A stretch of DNA of 64,000 nt, from contig JBCBRM010000019.1 in NCBI GenBank assembly GCA_039819665.1, positions 62,001 to 126,000 of the forward strand, in the 5' to 3' direction. This stretch comes from JAWPMV01 sp039819665. Its GTDB lineage: Bacteria; Bacteroidota; Bacteroidia; J057. Position 1 is the first letter of the stretch. Every line of letters begins with the position of its first letter. A program made the translations under genes and the position numbers. This document shows positions 35,219-43,622 of this stretch, piece by piece. The notes under the pieces were generated by a model. The model saw nothing but the letters and a program-made list of their open reading frames with translations. It was not told the DNA's origin and ran no database searches.

Positions 35219-36493
35219 TCACTTCCTGATCACAAGCGGACTAGCTATACGCTCAGACTTCTGATTCAGGATGAGTAACCAGTACATCCCATCTGGCAAA
35301 GTATCTAGGTTAATTTGTATTTCTTCTCCTGGATTAATCTGGTGACTCTGCTGATACATATCCTGGCCTTGAGCATTGATAAGTCGGATTTGATAAGCTC
35401 CACTTTCCATGCCTCGTAGATTTACCACATTTTTAGCAGGATTTGGGTAAATGTCGATCACCTGATTAGATCCCGGGAATGAGATAGAATTAGCAATACT
35501 TTCCTCTTCTTCCCCAAGGGTTACATTCACCTCAGCAGGCAGAATTTGTCTTACACGAATGTAATCAAGAAAAACGGTTGAATTTATAAAGGAGGAAAGG
35601 ATGAAATGAAAACCTGACATAGGAGACTGAATCACTTGGAACGTATCGGAATCCAAGCTCATGTCATCCAGATTATTGAAACGCGTGGTGGTGAAAATAT
35701 TTTCTATCACTCCTGCTCGGATATTTCCGTCCCTGTATTCACCTCTTGGAAAGCGGATAATTGGATAGCTCTGGCTAATGGAAAAGCCATTATTGACGGT
35801 ATCTTTATTGAAGGCGACTTGATTAAGCGTATCGAACCCAAAACCGGATTGACGATAGATCAATCGATCCAATATGGTATCAGCGCTGCTAAATCCAAAG
35901 CCATTGGAATTGCTGACTTTTGCTCGAAAATCAAATTCAACTTCTTCACTAAAGATTACTTTTGTCCTGACAAATTTGAATCGCGGACCCGGGTTCATCC
36001 CATCGCTGGCATATTCATAAACGCCATTGTTTACTTCGGATTTCGCAAAGCCACCGATGGTTTCCCATTTTTCGGGATCTACAGAGCCGGAAGAAAAGTC
36101 ATCAAAAAAAATAAAAGTTGCATCCCCATCTATTTCAGAAGTAGCGGTAGAGTTTCCATAGTATAGCTGTAGGTTGACGGTATCATTGGCGGGAAGGGAA
36201 GCAAGTTTGACCCAGACTTTTTCTGAACTATCTGCTTGATTTATTCCTAGATAATAAGGGAGGGGATTGCAATTTTCGTCCAGGACTCTCAGGTCTCCTC
36301 CATTGATTTGGATTTTTCCATCTGTGAGTAAAGTTTTTGCGTCAATGTCTATGGGGATTTGGATATCAGTGAGGCTCTTTGCGCCAGGATTATTTACCGA
36401 TACACTTCTATAATAATCCCACCCGACCAAGCAATCCTGCGCGAATACCCATTGGCAGGCAATCACCAATAGGCCAAGTAATAACACTCTCAT
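35219..36493 (-). CDS. DUF2341 protein with T9SS C-terminal sorting domain
   Basis: About 424 residues from the start MRVLLLGLLVIACQWVFAQ, a good signal peptide; an in-frame ATG 19 codons upstream is less likely. The DUF2341 domain (about 20-130: CLVGWDYYRSVSVNNPGAKSLTDIQIPIDI, YYLGINQADSSEKVWVKLASLPAN, LYYGN) is a beta sandwich found in secreted proteins. A lectin-like FDDFSSGSVDPEKW region follows. The last 80 residues (IDIYPNPAKNVVNLRGM...MYWLLILNQKSERIASPLVIRK) are a T9SS type A sorting domain. Likely a secreted or surface-bound carbohydrate or matrix protein. Confidence 0.87.
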   Translation of the reverse strand: MRVLLLGLLVIACQWVFAQDCLVGWDYYRSVSVNNPGAKSLTDIQIPIDIDAKTLLTDGKIQINGGDLRVLDENCNPLPYYLGINQADSSEKVWVKLASLPANDTVNLQLYYGNSTATSEIDGDATFIFFDDFSSGSVDPEKWETIGGFAKSEVNNGVYEYASDGMNPGPRFKFVRTKVIFSEEVEFDFRAKVSNSNGFGFSSADTILDRLIYRQSGFGFDTLNQVAFNKDTVNNGFSISQSYPIIRFPRGEYRDGNIRAGVIENIFTTTRFNNLDDMSLDSDTFQVIQSPMSGFHFILSSFINSTVFLDYIRVRQILPAEVNVTLGEEEESIANSISFPGSNQVIDIYPNPAKNVVNLRGMESGAYQIRLINAQGQDMYQQSHQINPGEEIQINLDTLPDGMYWLLILNQKSERIASPLVIRK

Positions 36494-36730
36494 AAGCTGT
36501 CGTTTTGTAATGGTAGTATGTGTGAGAAAGTTCTCATTATTGAGTGACACAGCTTAGAGAAAATGTAACATCAGATGGGCTATTCTTTACCTTAACCTGA
36601 GCAAGTAGTAAGTATGTGTCTTTTGTAATTCCATATGAATTTTGTCTTTATTTCTTTAATTTATAATAGGCCAGTATTACAGGCTATTCACATATCTGCC
36701 TCGCTTTTTCAAACCCTTAATTTAGTGATT

Positions 36731-37270
36731 ATGAAAAAGTTATTCTTCTTATCGATTATATGTTCGGTTTGTATGCTTCCCATATCCTGTGGGACTGAGG
36801 CAAAAACCAGTGATTCCTATGCTGAAGAAAGTTATGATGACGAGAAAGTGATAGTGGAAGATAAAGGCACTGTAAAATTTTTGCTAGATGGTAAATCCTG
36901 GACCAATGATGGGCAAAATCCTCATAACGGATTGAATGTAGACGCGATAACAGATCATCGGACGTTTGTTCAACTCAGGGGATTTGCCGCCAATGGGACC
37001 AGCATGGATTTGACCCTATACAATGCAGAGGGTGTAGGACCTGGCACCTTTATACTGGGTAAAACTAGTCAGGCTGCCTATGAGTCCGAGACAGAAGCTA
37101 AACTTATGTATATCACTGCCGGGATGAAAGAGGAAGCAGGTACTGCTACGATCGAAAAGCTGACAGAAACTCGAGTTTCCGGACACTTTTCATTTAAAAT
37201 GAGAAATTCTGCAAATCCAGATGATATTAAAGTTGTGACCAATGGTACTTTTGATGTAGAGTTTAATTGA
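36731..37270 (+). CDS. lipoprotein, unknown function
   Basis: 179 residues from MKKLFFLSIICSVCMLPISCG, with a lipobox (PISC) at Cys20; the upstream reading from 36635 lacks a sensible signal. Acidic linker (EESYDDEKVIVEDKG) then a single beta domain (VKFLLDGKSWTNDGQNPHN..., LTETRVSGHFSFKMRN), a form seen in many Bacteroidota DUF6252-like lipoproteins. No function is visible. Confidence 0.78.
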   Translation: MKKLFFLSIICSVCMLPISCGTEAKTSDSYAEESYDDEKVIVEDKGTVKFLLDGKSWTNDGQNPHNGLNVDAITDHRTFVQLRGFAANGTSMDLTLYNAEGVGPGTFILGKTSQAAYESETEAKLMYITAGMKEEAGTATIEKLTETRVSGHFSFKMRNSANPDDIKVVTNGTFDVEFN

Positions 37271-37396
37271 GGTTAGGTACTACAAATGCTGTTCAGAATT
37301 TCGGGGATAGAGAATTTGGATATAGAATATTGTGTTTTATGGTTTCATATAGTCCGTAGTCCCAAGAAGTGGGATTTTTTGATAAAGTCTGGAAAC

Positions 37397-37434
37397 AAAA
37401 AAAAGCCACACGCTAAATGACGTATGGCTTTTTG
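37397..37434 (-). terminator. terminator of tRNA-Asn
   Basis: On the minus strand AAGCCATACG and CGTGTGGCTT pair (one U-G wobble) around an 8-base loop, followed by TTTTTTTTGTTTCC. It directly follows the tRNA 3' end. Confidence 0.75.
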
Positions 37435-37508
37435 CTCCCCCTCTTGGACTCGAACCAAGGACCTATTGATTAACAGTCAACCGCTCTAACCAACTGAGCT
37501 AAGGAGGA
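37435..37508 (-). tRNA. tRNA-Asn (GTT)
   Basis: 74 bases folding as a cloverleaf on the minus strand: acceptor TCCTCCT with AGGGGGA (one G-U pair), D arm TAGCTCAGTTGGTTAGAGC, anticodon loop containing GTT in GACTGTTAATC, T arm CTTGGTTCGAGTCCAAG, and discriminator G73 as expected for Asn. The CCA end is not encoded. Confidence 0.96.
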
Positions 37509-37625
37509 GTGTATTTTTCAAAGAGTTCACAAAGGAATAAAACCTTCAGAAAAAATGCAAAGAAATCTTCGAAAATATTTTCAATTGTTTATGCAAATAC
37601 GATGCTAATTCTAAAGGGTTTCGAA

Positions 37626-39740
37626 TTATTTCTCAATCAGCTTTCGTGCAGCCCCTGATTCCTGCACAGGGAACTTACAGCTTTTGTCCTGACAAACATA
37701 GATAAAGGTCTCACCCGGAACCAGTTTAAACTTGAGGAGTTCAAGCTTTCCTTCATTATTTCCCCCAAGATAAAGCACATTCGGAAGGAAGTTTGTATCC
37801 ATTTCTTTACGAAGATTTTCCCAGCCCTCTCCTACTATAGCCACCTCGTAAGGAGGATGCGTGAAATAAGTCAGCAGATGCGCCCAATTGGAATGGAATG
37901 CAGGCTCCTTTTTCATCTGCTCCTCCATATTGCTGAGCATCTGACGAGATTTCTCCAGGTATTCCTCTTTATATAAATAGGTTCCCAGGTAGAATAATCC
38001 TTTGGCAAGTGAAGAATTAGAACCTGGAATGAATCCATCAGAAACTTCCTTTGTCCGGGTAATCAGTTTTTCATCCAAATCAGAGGTGTAGAAGAACATG
38101 CCGGTTTTTTCATCATAAAAATGCTCCAGGCTATAATCCATCAGTTTCTCTGCCTCGAATAACCAGTTTTCATCAAAAGTCGCTTGATACATAGCTACAA
38201 AAGCTTCGATGAGAAAACTGTAATCATCCGCAAATCCATTGATTGATGATTTTCCATCTTTATAGGAGCGATTCAATCCCCCATCTTTTCTGATCATATT
38301 CTTTTTGAGGAAAGCAGCGTTTTTCAAAGCTTTATCCAGAAATCGTTGTTCTCCAAAAACCCGATAAGCATCTACATATCCCATCAACATGAGGGCATTC
38401 CAGGAGGTCAACACTTTATTATCCAATCCCGGCCTTTCGCGCTTATTCCGAACCGCTAATAGCTTCTTTTTTGAAGCTTCTATCTTATTTGCAAATTCCG
38501 ATTCATCCAAAGAAAAGGAGGCTGCCACCTCTGGGAGTGGTTTGGTGATATAGAGAATATTTTTCTCTTCCCAATTTCCGTTTGCTTTTACATTGTACAA
38601 AGCTTTGAAATAGCTGGCATCCTCTCCCAGGATTTCATCAATTTCTGCTTCTGACCAAACATAGAATTTTCCTTCCTCTCCCTCACTATCTGCATCCAAA
38701 GAAGAGTAAAATCCTCCCGATTCATCCCCTAATTCCGCTTCTACAAAATCGATAGTTTCATAGACCACTTTTTTGTACAAAGGATCTTTGCTCAATTGAT
38801 AAGCTTCTGAATATAGACTGACTAATTGGCCATTGTCATAGAGCATTTTTTCGAAATGTGGCACCTTCCAAATGGCATCTGTTGAATAGCGGGCAAAGCC
38901 ACCTCTGAGGTGATCGTAAATACCTCCATAAGCCATCTCCTTCAAACTTACTTTGAGTGCTTCCAGAGATTCTTCCTTTTCGTTTAGGTAAAAGTCTCGC
39001 AGCAAATAGCGATGGATGCTTGGCATAGGAAATTTGGGAGCTTCTTTTAATCCTCCTTTTCTCATATCCATTTTCGAAAGCAACTCATCCATAACCGCAT
39101 TCATGATGGCAGGTTCCCAATCATTCTTGTTTAGCTCAAGTTTTGCCAGATCGAATTGCTGCATTCCCTCGGTCATTTTGCTAGCCGCATCCAGGAGTTC
39201 ATCCGGGGCTTCTGCTTTTTTCTTGATGAAAAAATTGAGCATTCTCAGCCAATCCTTTTTGGGGAAATAGGTAGCTGCGAATAAAGGCCTTCCATCTGGG
39301 AGGGCAATGGCATTAAGTGGCCAGCCTCCTTTGCCTACGGTCATGTAGGCAGCATTCATATAAATCTGGTCAATGTCCGGCCTTTCTTCTCGGTCCACTT
39401 TGATGGAGATGAAGTGTTCATTCATCAGATTGGCTACCGTAGTGTCTTCGAAAGATTCATGTTCCATCACGTGGCACCAATGGCAGGCTGCATAACCAAC
39501 ACTGATAATCAGGAGCTTATCTTCCTCTTTTGCTTTTTTCAAAGCCTCCTCTCCCCAGGGGAACCAATCTACAGGATTATGGGCATGTTGAAGAAGGTAG
39601 GGACTAGCGCTATTTACTAGTCTATTAGTATAGGTATGTGAATTCTCAATGGCTTTTTCTGTTTGTCCATTGCAGGAAACAAAGAGAAACAAGAACATTA
39701 ACAGAACCCAGTGACTTATAATTATTGTCTTCAATTTCAT
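37626..39740 (-). CDS. DUF255/YyaL-type thioredoxin-fold lipoprotein
   Basis: About 704 residues from MKLKTIIISHWVLLMFLFLFVSCNG, a lipoprotein signal with lipobox Cys (FVSC). A promoter lies inside any longer reading, which supports this start. The N-terminal thioredoxin-like DUF255 domain (about 50-210) shows NPVDWFPWGEEAL, VGYAACHWCHVMEHESFED with the CxxC pair, and DREERPDID. An (alpha/alpha)6-barrel region follows, of the N-acylglucosamine-epimerase/cellobiose-epimerase type (AYGGIYDHLRGGFARYSTDAIWKVPHFEKMLYDN). It is related to human SPATA20. The enzymatic role is not established. Confidence 0.93.
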   Translation of the reverse strand: MKLKTIIISHWVLLMFLFLFVSCNGQTEKAIENSHTYTNRLVNSASPYLLQHAHNPVDWFPWGEEALKKAKEEDKLLIISVGYAACHWCHVMEHESFEDTTVANLMNEHFISIKVDREERPDIDQIYMNAAYMTVGKGGWPLNAIALPDGRPLFAATYFPKKDWLRMLNFFIKKKAEAPDELLDAASKMTEGMQQFDLAKLELNKNDWEPAIMNAVMDELLSKMDMRKGGLKEAPKFPMPSIHRYLLRDFYLNEKEESLEALKVSLKEMAYGGIYDHLRGGFARYSTDAIWKVPHFEKMLYDNGQLVSLYSEAYQLSKDPLYKKVVYETIDFVEAELGDESGGFYSSLDADSEGEEGKFYVWSEAEIDEILGEDASYFKALYNVKANGNWEEKNILYITKPLPEVAASFSLDESEFANKIEASKKKLLAVRNKRERPGLDNKVLTSWNALMLMGYVDAYRVFGEQRFLDKALKNAAFLKKNMIRKDGGLNRSYKDGKSSINGFADDYSFLIEAFVAMYQATFDENWLFEAEKLMDYSLEHFYDEKTGMFFYTSDLDEKLITRTKEVSDGFIPGSNSSLAKGLFYLGTYLYKEEYLEKSRQMLSNMEEQMKKEPAFHSNWAHLLTYFTHPPYEVAIVGEGWENLRKEMDTNFLPNVLYLGGNNEGKLELLKFKLVPGETFIYVCQDKSCKFPVQESGAARKLIEK

Positions 39741-39772
39741 AGATAAAAGATTGTCGGAATAAATTCCTTTTA

Positions 39773-39799
39773 CAAAGATACGAATCAATACTATTACAA
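39773..39799 (-). promoter_or_regulatory. promoter (-7 TATCTTTG) of the DUF255 gene
   Basis: On the minus strand TATCTTTG (39780-39773) is the classical Bacteroidota -7 box, with a TTG at 39799-39797 16 bases before it. It lies 32 bases ahead of the ATG at 39740. Confidence 0.6.
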
Positions 39800-40032
39800 T
39801 TTATGACGCCTTATTTACGTGCTTCGCATTTTGCAAATGGGCTATCTGTCTGGCCACTAAATAGATATATGTCGAGCAAGTGACGCTTGCCCGAATTATC
39901 TTAATTCAATTTTAGAAAATGGATTTAGCATAGTATTTTGCTATCTGTTTTTATCCTAACCTATCTGAATTCTTGGGGATTCAGGTACACTCGATTATAT
40001 CCGTACGACTAACTATCAAGACCCTAAAGATC

Positions 40033-43000
40033 ATGACGAAAGTTAAACTCTCCCTGGTACTGCTATTATGCGTAGTACTGGGCAGCAATGTATTCGGGCA
40101 AAATAAGCCCATAGGTTCTGTTTTGCAGGACTTTAAAAACTGGAGTGTCAATCAGGGATTTTCCCAAGCTGACTTACAGGAACTCAAAGTGACGGACGAT
40201 TATGTGACGAAGCATAATGCCGTACGACATATTTACCTTCAACAATCTCATAAGGGGATAGCCATTGTAAATAGTAATGCCTCTATTCACGTGTGGAAGG
40301 GTAAGATGATTGCCAGCCATGAAAAAATGGTTAAAGGCCTTGGGCAAAAGAAACTGGGAAGTTCTCCTTCTCTAACTCCCGGAGAAGCTTTACAGCGTTT
40401 AAGTATCTCTCATGGATGGAATCCGCCAGAAGAGATCGACATGTTGAGTATTGCGAAAGGAATTGATCAAAGTGGAATGCTAGGAAGCAACCAAATTGCA
40501 TATGAGCCGATTCCTTTTAAGTTGGTTTATTTTGCAGATCAAAAAGGAGGATTGAAGCTGGGCTGGAATTTACAGGTTCAAAGTACAGATGGACCTCATT
40601 ACTACAACTCTATCATTGACGCCAATACAGGAGAGTTGATTTTTGAAGAGGACTGGGTAGTTGAATGTAGCTTCGGAGCAAATCATGTTCATAATCATAG
40701 CCATGATTACGGACAGATGGATGCAGATCCTCATATGAACTTCTTTGAGGAGAGTTTTATGTATGCTCCGAGAGCAAACTCATTGGAAGAAGCCAATATG
40801 ATGACAGGGCAGTACCGAGTTTTGGCCATACCTACGGAAAGTCCCAACCATGGTCCTTATGTGTTGATTCAGGATCCTTCGGATTCTACTGCTTCCCCAT
40901 TTGGATGGCATGATACAGATGGGGTCCCGGGTCCAGAGTATACTATTACTCGTGGAAATAATGTAAGGGCACTTGAAGATAGAGATGGAAATGATGATAG
41001 TGTACCTGGTTACAGTCCAGATGGAGGCCCAAGTCTTGATTTTAATTTTTTTTATAACTCAACCTTAGGGCCAATCCCAAATGAAGATATTGTCATTACA
41101 AACCTATTCTATATGAATAATATCATGCATGATGTGTGGTATAACTATGGTTTTGATGAAGTTAGTGGAAACTTTCAGGAAAATATTTATGGCAGAGGAG
41201 GAATGGGGGATGATGCTGTGAGAGCTGACGCACAAGATGGATCGGGTTTTAATAATGCAAATTTTGGTACCCCTCCAGATGGGTTTAATCCCACAATGCA
41301 GATGTTTATTTTTACTTCTCCTCCGGTTGATTTTACAATAAATAGCCCTCAAAATATTGCTGGATCTTATCAAGTTAGCAGAGCAAACTTTGGAGGGGAG
41401 ATCCCAACAACTAGCCCTATTACAGGCAACTTGGTCTTTGTAGAAGATGGAACAGGGAATAACGAAGGTTGTGATTCTTTAACGAATGCTGCTCAACTTG
41501 ATGGAAATATTGCTTTGATTGATAGAGGTAATTGTGAGTTTGGCAGTAAAGCACTTAGAGCAGAAAATGCAGGAGCCACAGCTGTTGTTGTTATCAATAA
41601 TACCACAGGATTACTTACTATGGCTCCAGGAGTTGATGGGGCTCAAGTAGATATCCCTGTGATAATGATAAGTCAAGCAGATGGAAATAGAATTCGATCA
41701 GAGATTGGAAATGGGGTGATCGCTACCGTTGGAGACTCTACAATGCCTGGTTTCAATCCGACGGATAGAGATTCAGACTTAGACAATGGAATTATTGCCC
41801 ATGAGTATGGACATGGGATTTCCAATAGATTGACTGGAGGGCCGGGAGCAGCAGGTTGTTTAAATAATCTAGAACAACCAGGGGAAGGATGGAGTGATTG
41901 GTTTGCGCTTGTAATGCAGGTAAAACCTGGAGATGTGGGAAGTCTTTCAAAAGGAGTTGGTACTTATGCAATAGGTCAGCCGACAAGTGGAGGAGGTATA
42001 CGAACCTATCCTTATAGTACAGATATGAATATCAGTCCATATACTTATGATGATATAAAAACTCTTTCAATCCCTCATGGCGTAGGTTCTGTTATGTGTG
42101 CAATGTTATGGGATTTGTATTGGGCTATGACAGATGAGCATGGCTATGATGCGGATATTTATTATGGTACCGGAGGTAATAATATGGCAATGCAATTAGT
42201 GATGGATGGGATGAAGTTACAACCGTGTTCTCCGGGCTTTGTAGATATTCGGAATGCAATTCTACTGGCTGATAGTATCAATTATGGTGGGGCAAATCAA
42301 AGATTAATCTGGGAAGTATTTTCCAGAAGAGGTTTAGGGGCTAGTGCTGATCAAGGTTCCCCAACCTCCAGGTCTGATGGGGAGGAAGCTTTTGATCTTC
42401 CAGATATCTTTAAAGAGGTGTTAATCACCAAAAATGTAAACAAAAATGTGGTTGAAAATGGAGATACCCTGACTTTCACTTTTTTTGTTAGAAACCAAAA
42501 AGCTTCGTCTATGAATAATGTTACCTTGAGGGATACTCTTGCCTCTGAATTCTCCTATGTAAATAATTCTGCAACGGTAGTATTTAGCCTAAGTGGGAGG
42601 GAATTAGCCTTTAATCTGGGAACTCTTGTTCCAGGACAGGATACAAGTTTCAGTTTTCAGGCAATTGCAGTTTCAAACCTTGCCGTTGGAGATCCACTCC
42701 TTAGTGATAACTTTGAAGGAGATGTTTCTAGCTGGCGTACCAACTCTATTGTTGGTACAGGAGCATGGGATACAACTAATGTGAGATCTTTCTCTCCCAA
42801 TATTTCTTGGTTTGTACCTAATCTTGGAGAAGATAATGATCAAACGTTGAAAACTCCAGCATTCAGGCCTACAGCTAATACGATTTTATCTTTCTGGCAT
42901 AATTATGATACCGAGGCAAGTTGGGATGGAGGGGTTATTGAAATATTCTCTGGAGGACAGACAATAGACTTAGGAAGTAGAATGCTTCAAAACCCTTATA

Positions 43001-43569
43001 ACAGCGGAATTGGGTCAAATAACCCATTGGGAGAAAGGCTTGCATTCGGTGGAAATTCGGATGGATGGATCCAAACGAAAATCGACCTTAGCGATTTTGC
43101 AGGTGAGCCCTCTCTGGTAACCTTTCGCTTTGCTTCTGACAACAATACCTTTGAAACAGGTTGGTTCATAGATGATGTTGTGATTCAGGAAGAGCTATTA
43201 GCTTCGAATTCAGTATGCTTATCTTCGGATGAGGGAGATGCTTTCTGTGCAGAAATTCCGGCTCTTGTAACAATATTAAGTAAAGATATCGCTAGTTCAA
43301 CCCGCGAACTCCCTAACGAAGTAGAAATCCGACTCTATCCAAATCCTGCTCAGGAACAAGTAAGCCTGGAATACTTCGGTACAAGCACAGAATTGCTTCA
43401 AGTTGAGTTTAGAAATACTATCGGACAGATGGTTAAGAGTTTTGAAATGAGACCTTTTGCTAATCAGTCCTCTCGCAAGATCGATATCAGTAGCCTCCCA
43501 GCCGGTATTTACAATATCTCTATCAGACAGGGAGATATGAGAACCATCAAGAAACTGCTCGTTGAGTAG
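40033..43569 (+). CDS. T9SS-secreted M36 (fungalysin) metalloprotease with PA domain
   Basis: 1178 residues from MTKVKLSLVLLLCVVLGSNVFGQ. After an FTP/propeptide region (about 25-260) comes the M36 catalytic part: NNIMHDVWYNYGFDEVSGNFQENIYGRGG and the zinc motif HEYGHGISNRL near residue 590, with WSDWFALVM after it. A protease-associated (PA) domain is inserted ahead of the HExxH (about 440-560: NAAQLDGNIALIDRGNCEFGSKALRAENAGATAVVVIN). DUF11-like and jelly-roll (MAM-like) regions follow, and a C-terminal T9SS type A sorting domain (VEIRLYPNPAQEQVSLEYFG...GIYNISIRQGDMRTIKKLLVE). Secreted endopeptidase for protein digestion. Confidence 0.94.
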   Translation: MTKVKLSLVLLLCVVLGSNVFGQNKPIGSVLQDFKNWSVNQGFSQADLQELKVTDDYVTKHNAVRHIYLQQSHKGIAIVNSNASIHVWKGKMIASHEKMVKGLGQKKLGSSPSLTPGEALQRLSISHGWNPPEEIDMLSIAKGIDQSGMLGSNQIAYEPIPFKLVYFADQKGGLKLGWNLQVQSTDGPHYYNSIIDANTGELIFEEDWVVECSFGANHVHNHSHDYGQMDADPHMNFFEESFMYAPRANSLEEANMMTGQYRVLAIPTESPNHGPYVLIQDPSDSTASPFGWHDTDGVPGPEYTITRGNNVRALEDRDGNDDSVPGYSPDGGPSLDFNFFYNSTLGPIPNEDIVITNLFYMNNIMHDVWYNYGFDEVSGNFQENIYGRGGMGDDAVRADAQDGSGFNNANFGTPPDGFNPTMQMFIFTSPPVDFTINSPQNIAGSYQVSRANFGGEIPTTSPITGNLVFVEDGTGNNEGCDSLTNAAQLDGNIALIDRGNCEFGSKALRAENAGATAVVVINNTTGLLTMAPGVDGAQVDIPVIMISQADGNRIRSEIGNGVIATVGDSTMPGFNPTDRDSDLDNGIIAHEYGHGISNRLTGGPGAAGCLNNLEQPGEGWSDWFALVMQVKPGDVGSLSKGVGTYAIGQPTSGGGIRTYPYSTDMNISPYTYDDIKTLSIPHGVGSVMCAMLWDLYWAMTDEHGYDADIYYGTGGNNMAMQLVMDGMKLQPCSPGFVDIRNAILLADSINYGGANQRLIWEVFSRRGLGASADQGSPTSRSDGEEAFDLPDIFKEVLITKNVNKNVVENGDTLTFTFFVRNQKASSMNNVTLRDTLASEFSYVNNSATVVFSLSGRELAFNLGTLVPGQDTSFSFQAIAVSNLAVGDPLLSDNFEGDVSSWRTNSIVGTGAWDTTNVRSFSPNISWFVPNLGEDNDQTLKTPAFRPTANTILSFWHNYDTEASWDGGVIEIFSGGQTIDLGSRMLQNPYNSGIGSNNPLGERLAFGGNSDGWIQTKIDLSDFAGEPSLVTFRFASDNNTFETGWFIDDVVIQEELLASNSVCLSSDEGDAFCAEIPALVTILSKDIASSTRELPNEVEIRLYPNPAQEQVSLEYFGTSTELLQVEFRNTIGQMVKSFEMRPFANQSSRKIDISSLPAGIYNISIRQGDMRTIKKLLVE

Positions 43570-43590
43570 TCTTTAATGGATACTAAATGA

Positions 43591-43622
43591 AAAGCCGAGG
43601 CTTAGGCCTCGGCTTTTTTTTG
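43591..43622 (+). terminator. Rho-independent terminator after the M36 gene
   Basis: AAAAGCCGAGG, loop CTTAGG, CCTCGGCTTTTTTTT: strong 7-bp GC stem with U run, between the M36 stop and the convergent TonB-receptor stop. It can also act on the other strand. Confidence 0.88.

Noticed and set aside
36635..36730. N-terminal extension of the lipoprotein at 36731
   Set aside because: The 32 extra residues would precede a complete lipoprotein signal peptide, which should be at the N-terminus.
39876..39892. Small inverted repeat GCAAG-TGACG-CTTGC as operator
   Set aside because: Only 5-bp arms; too short to support a regulator site.
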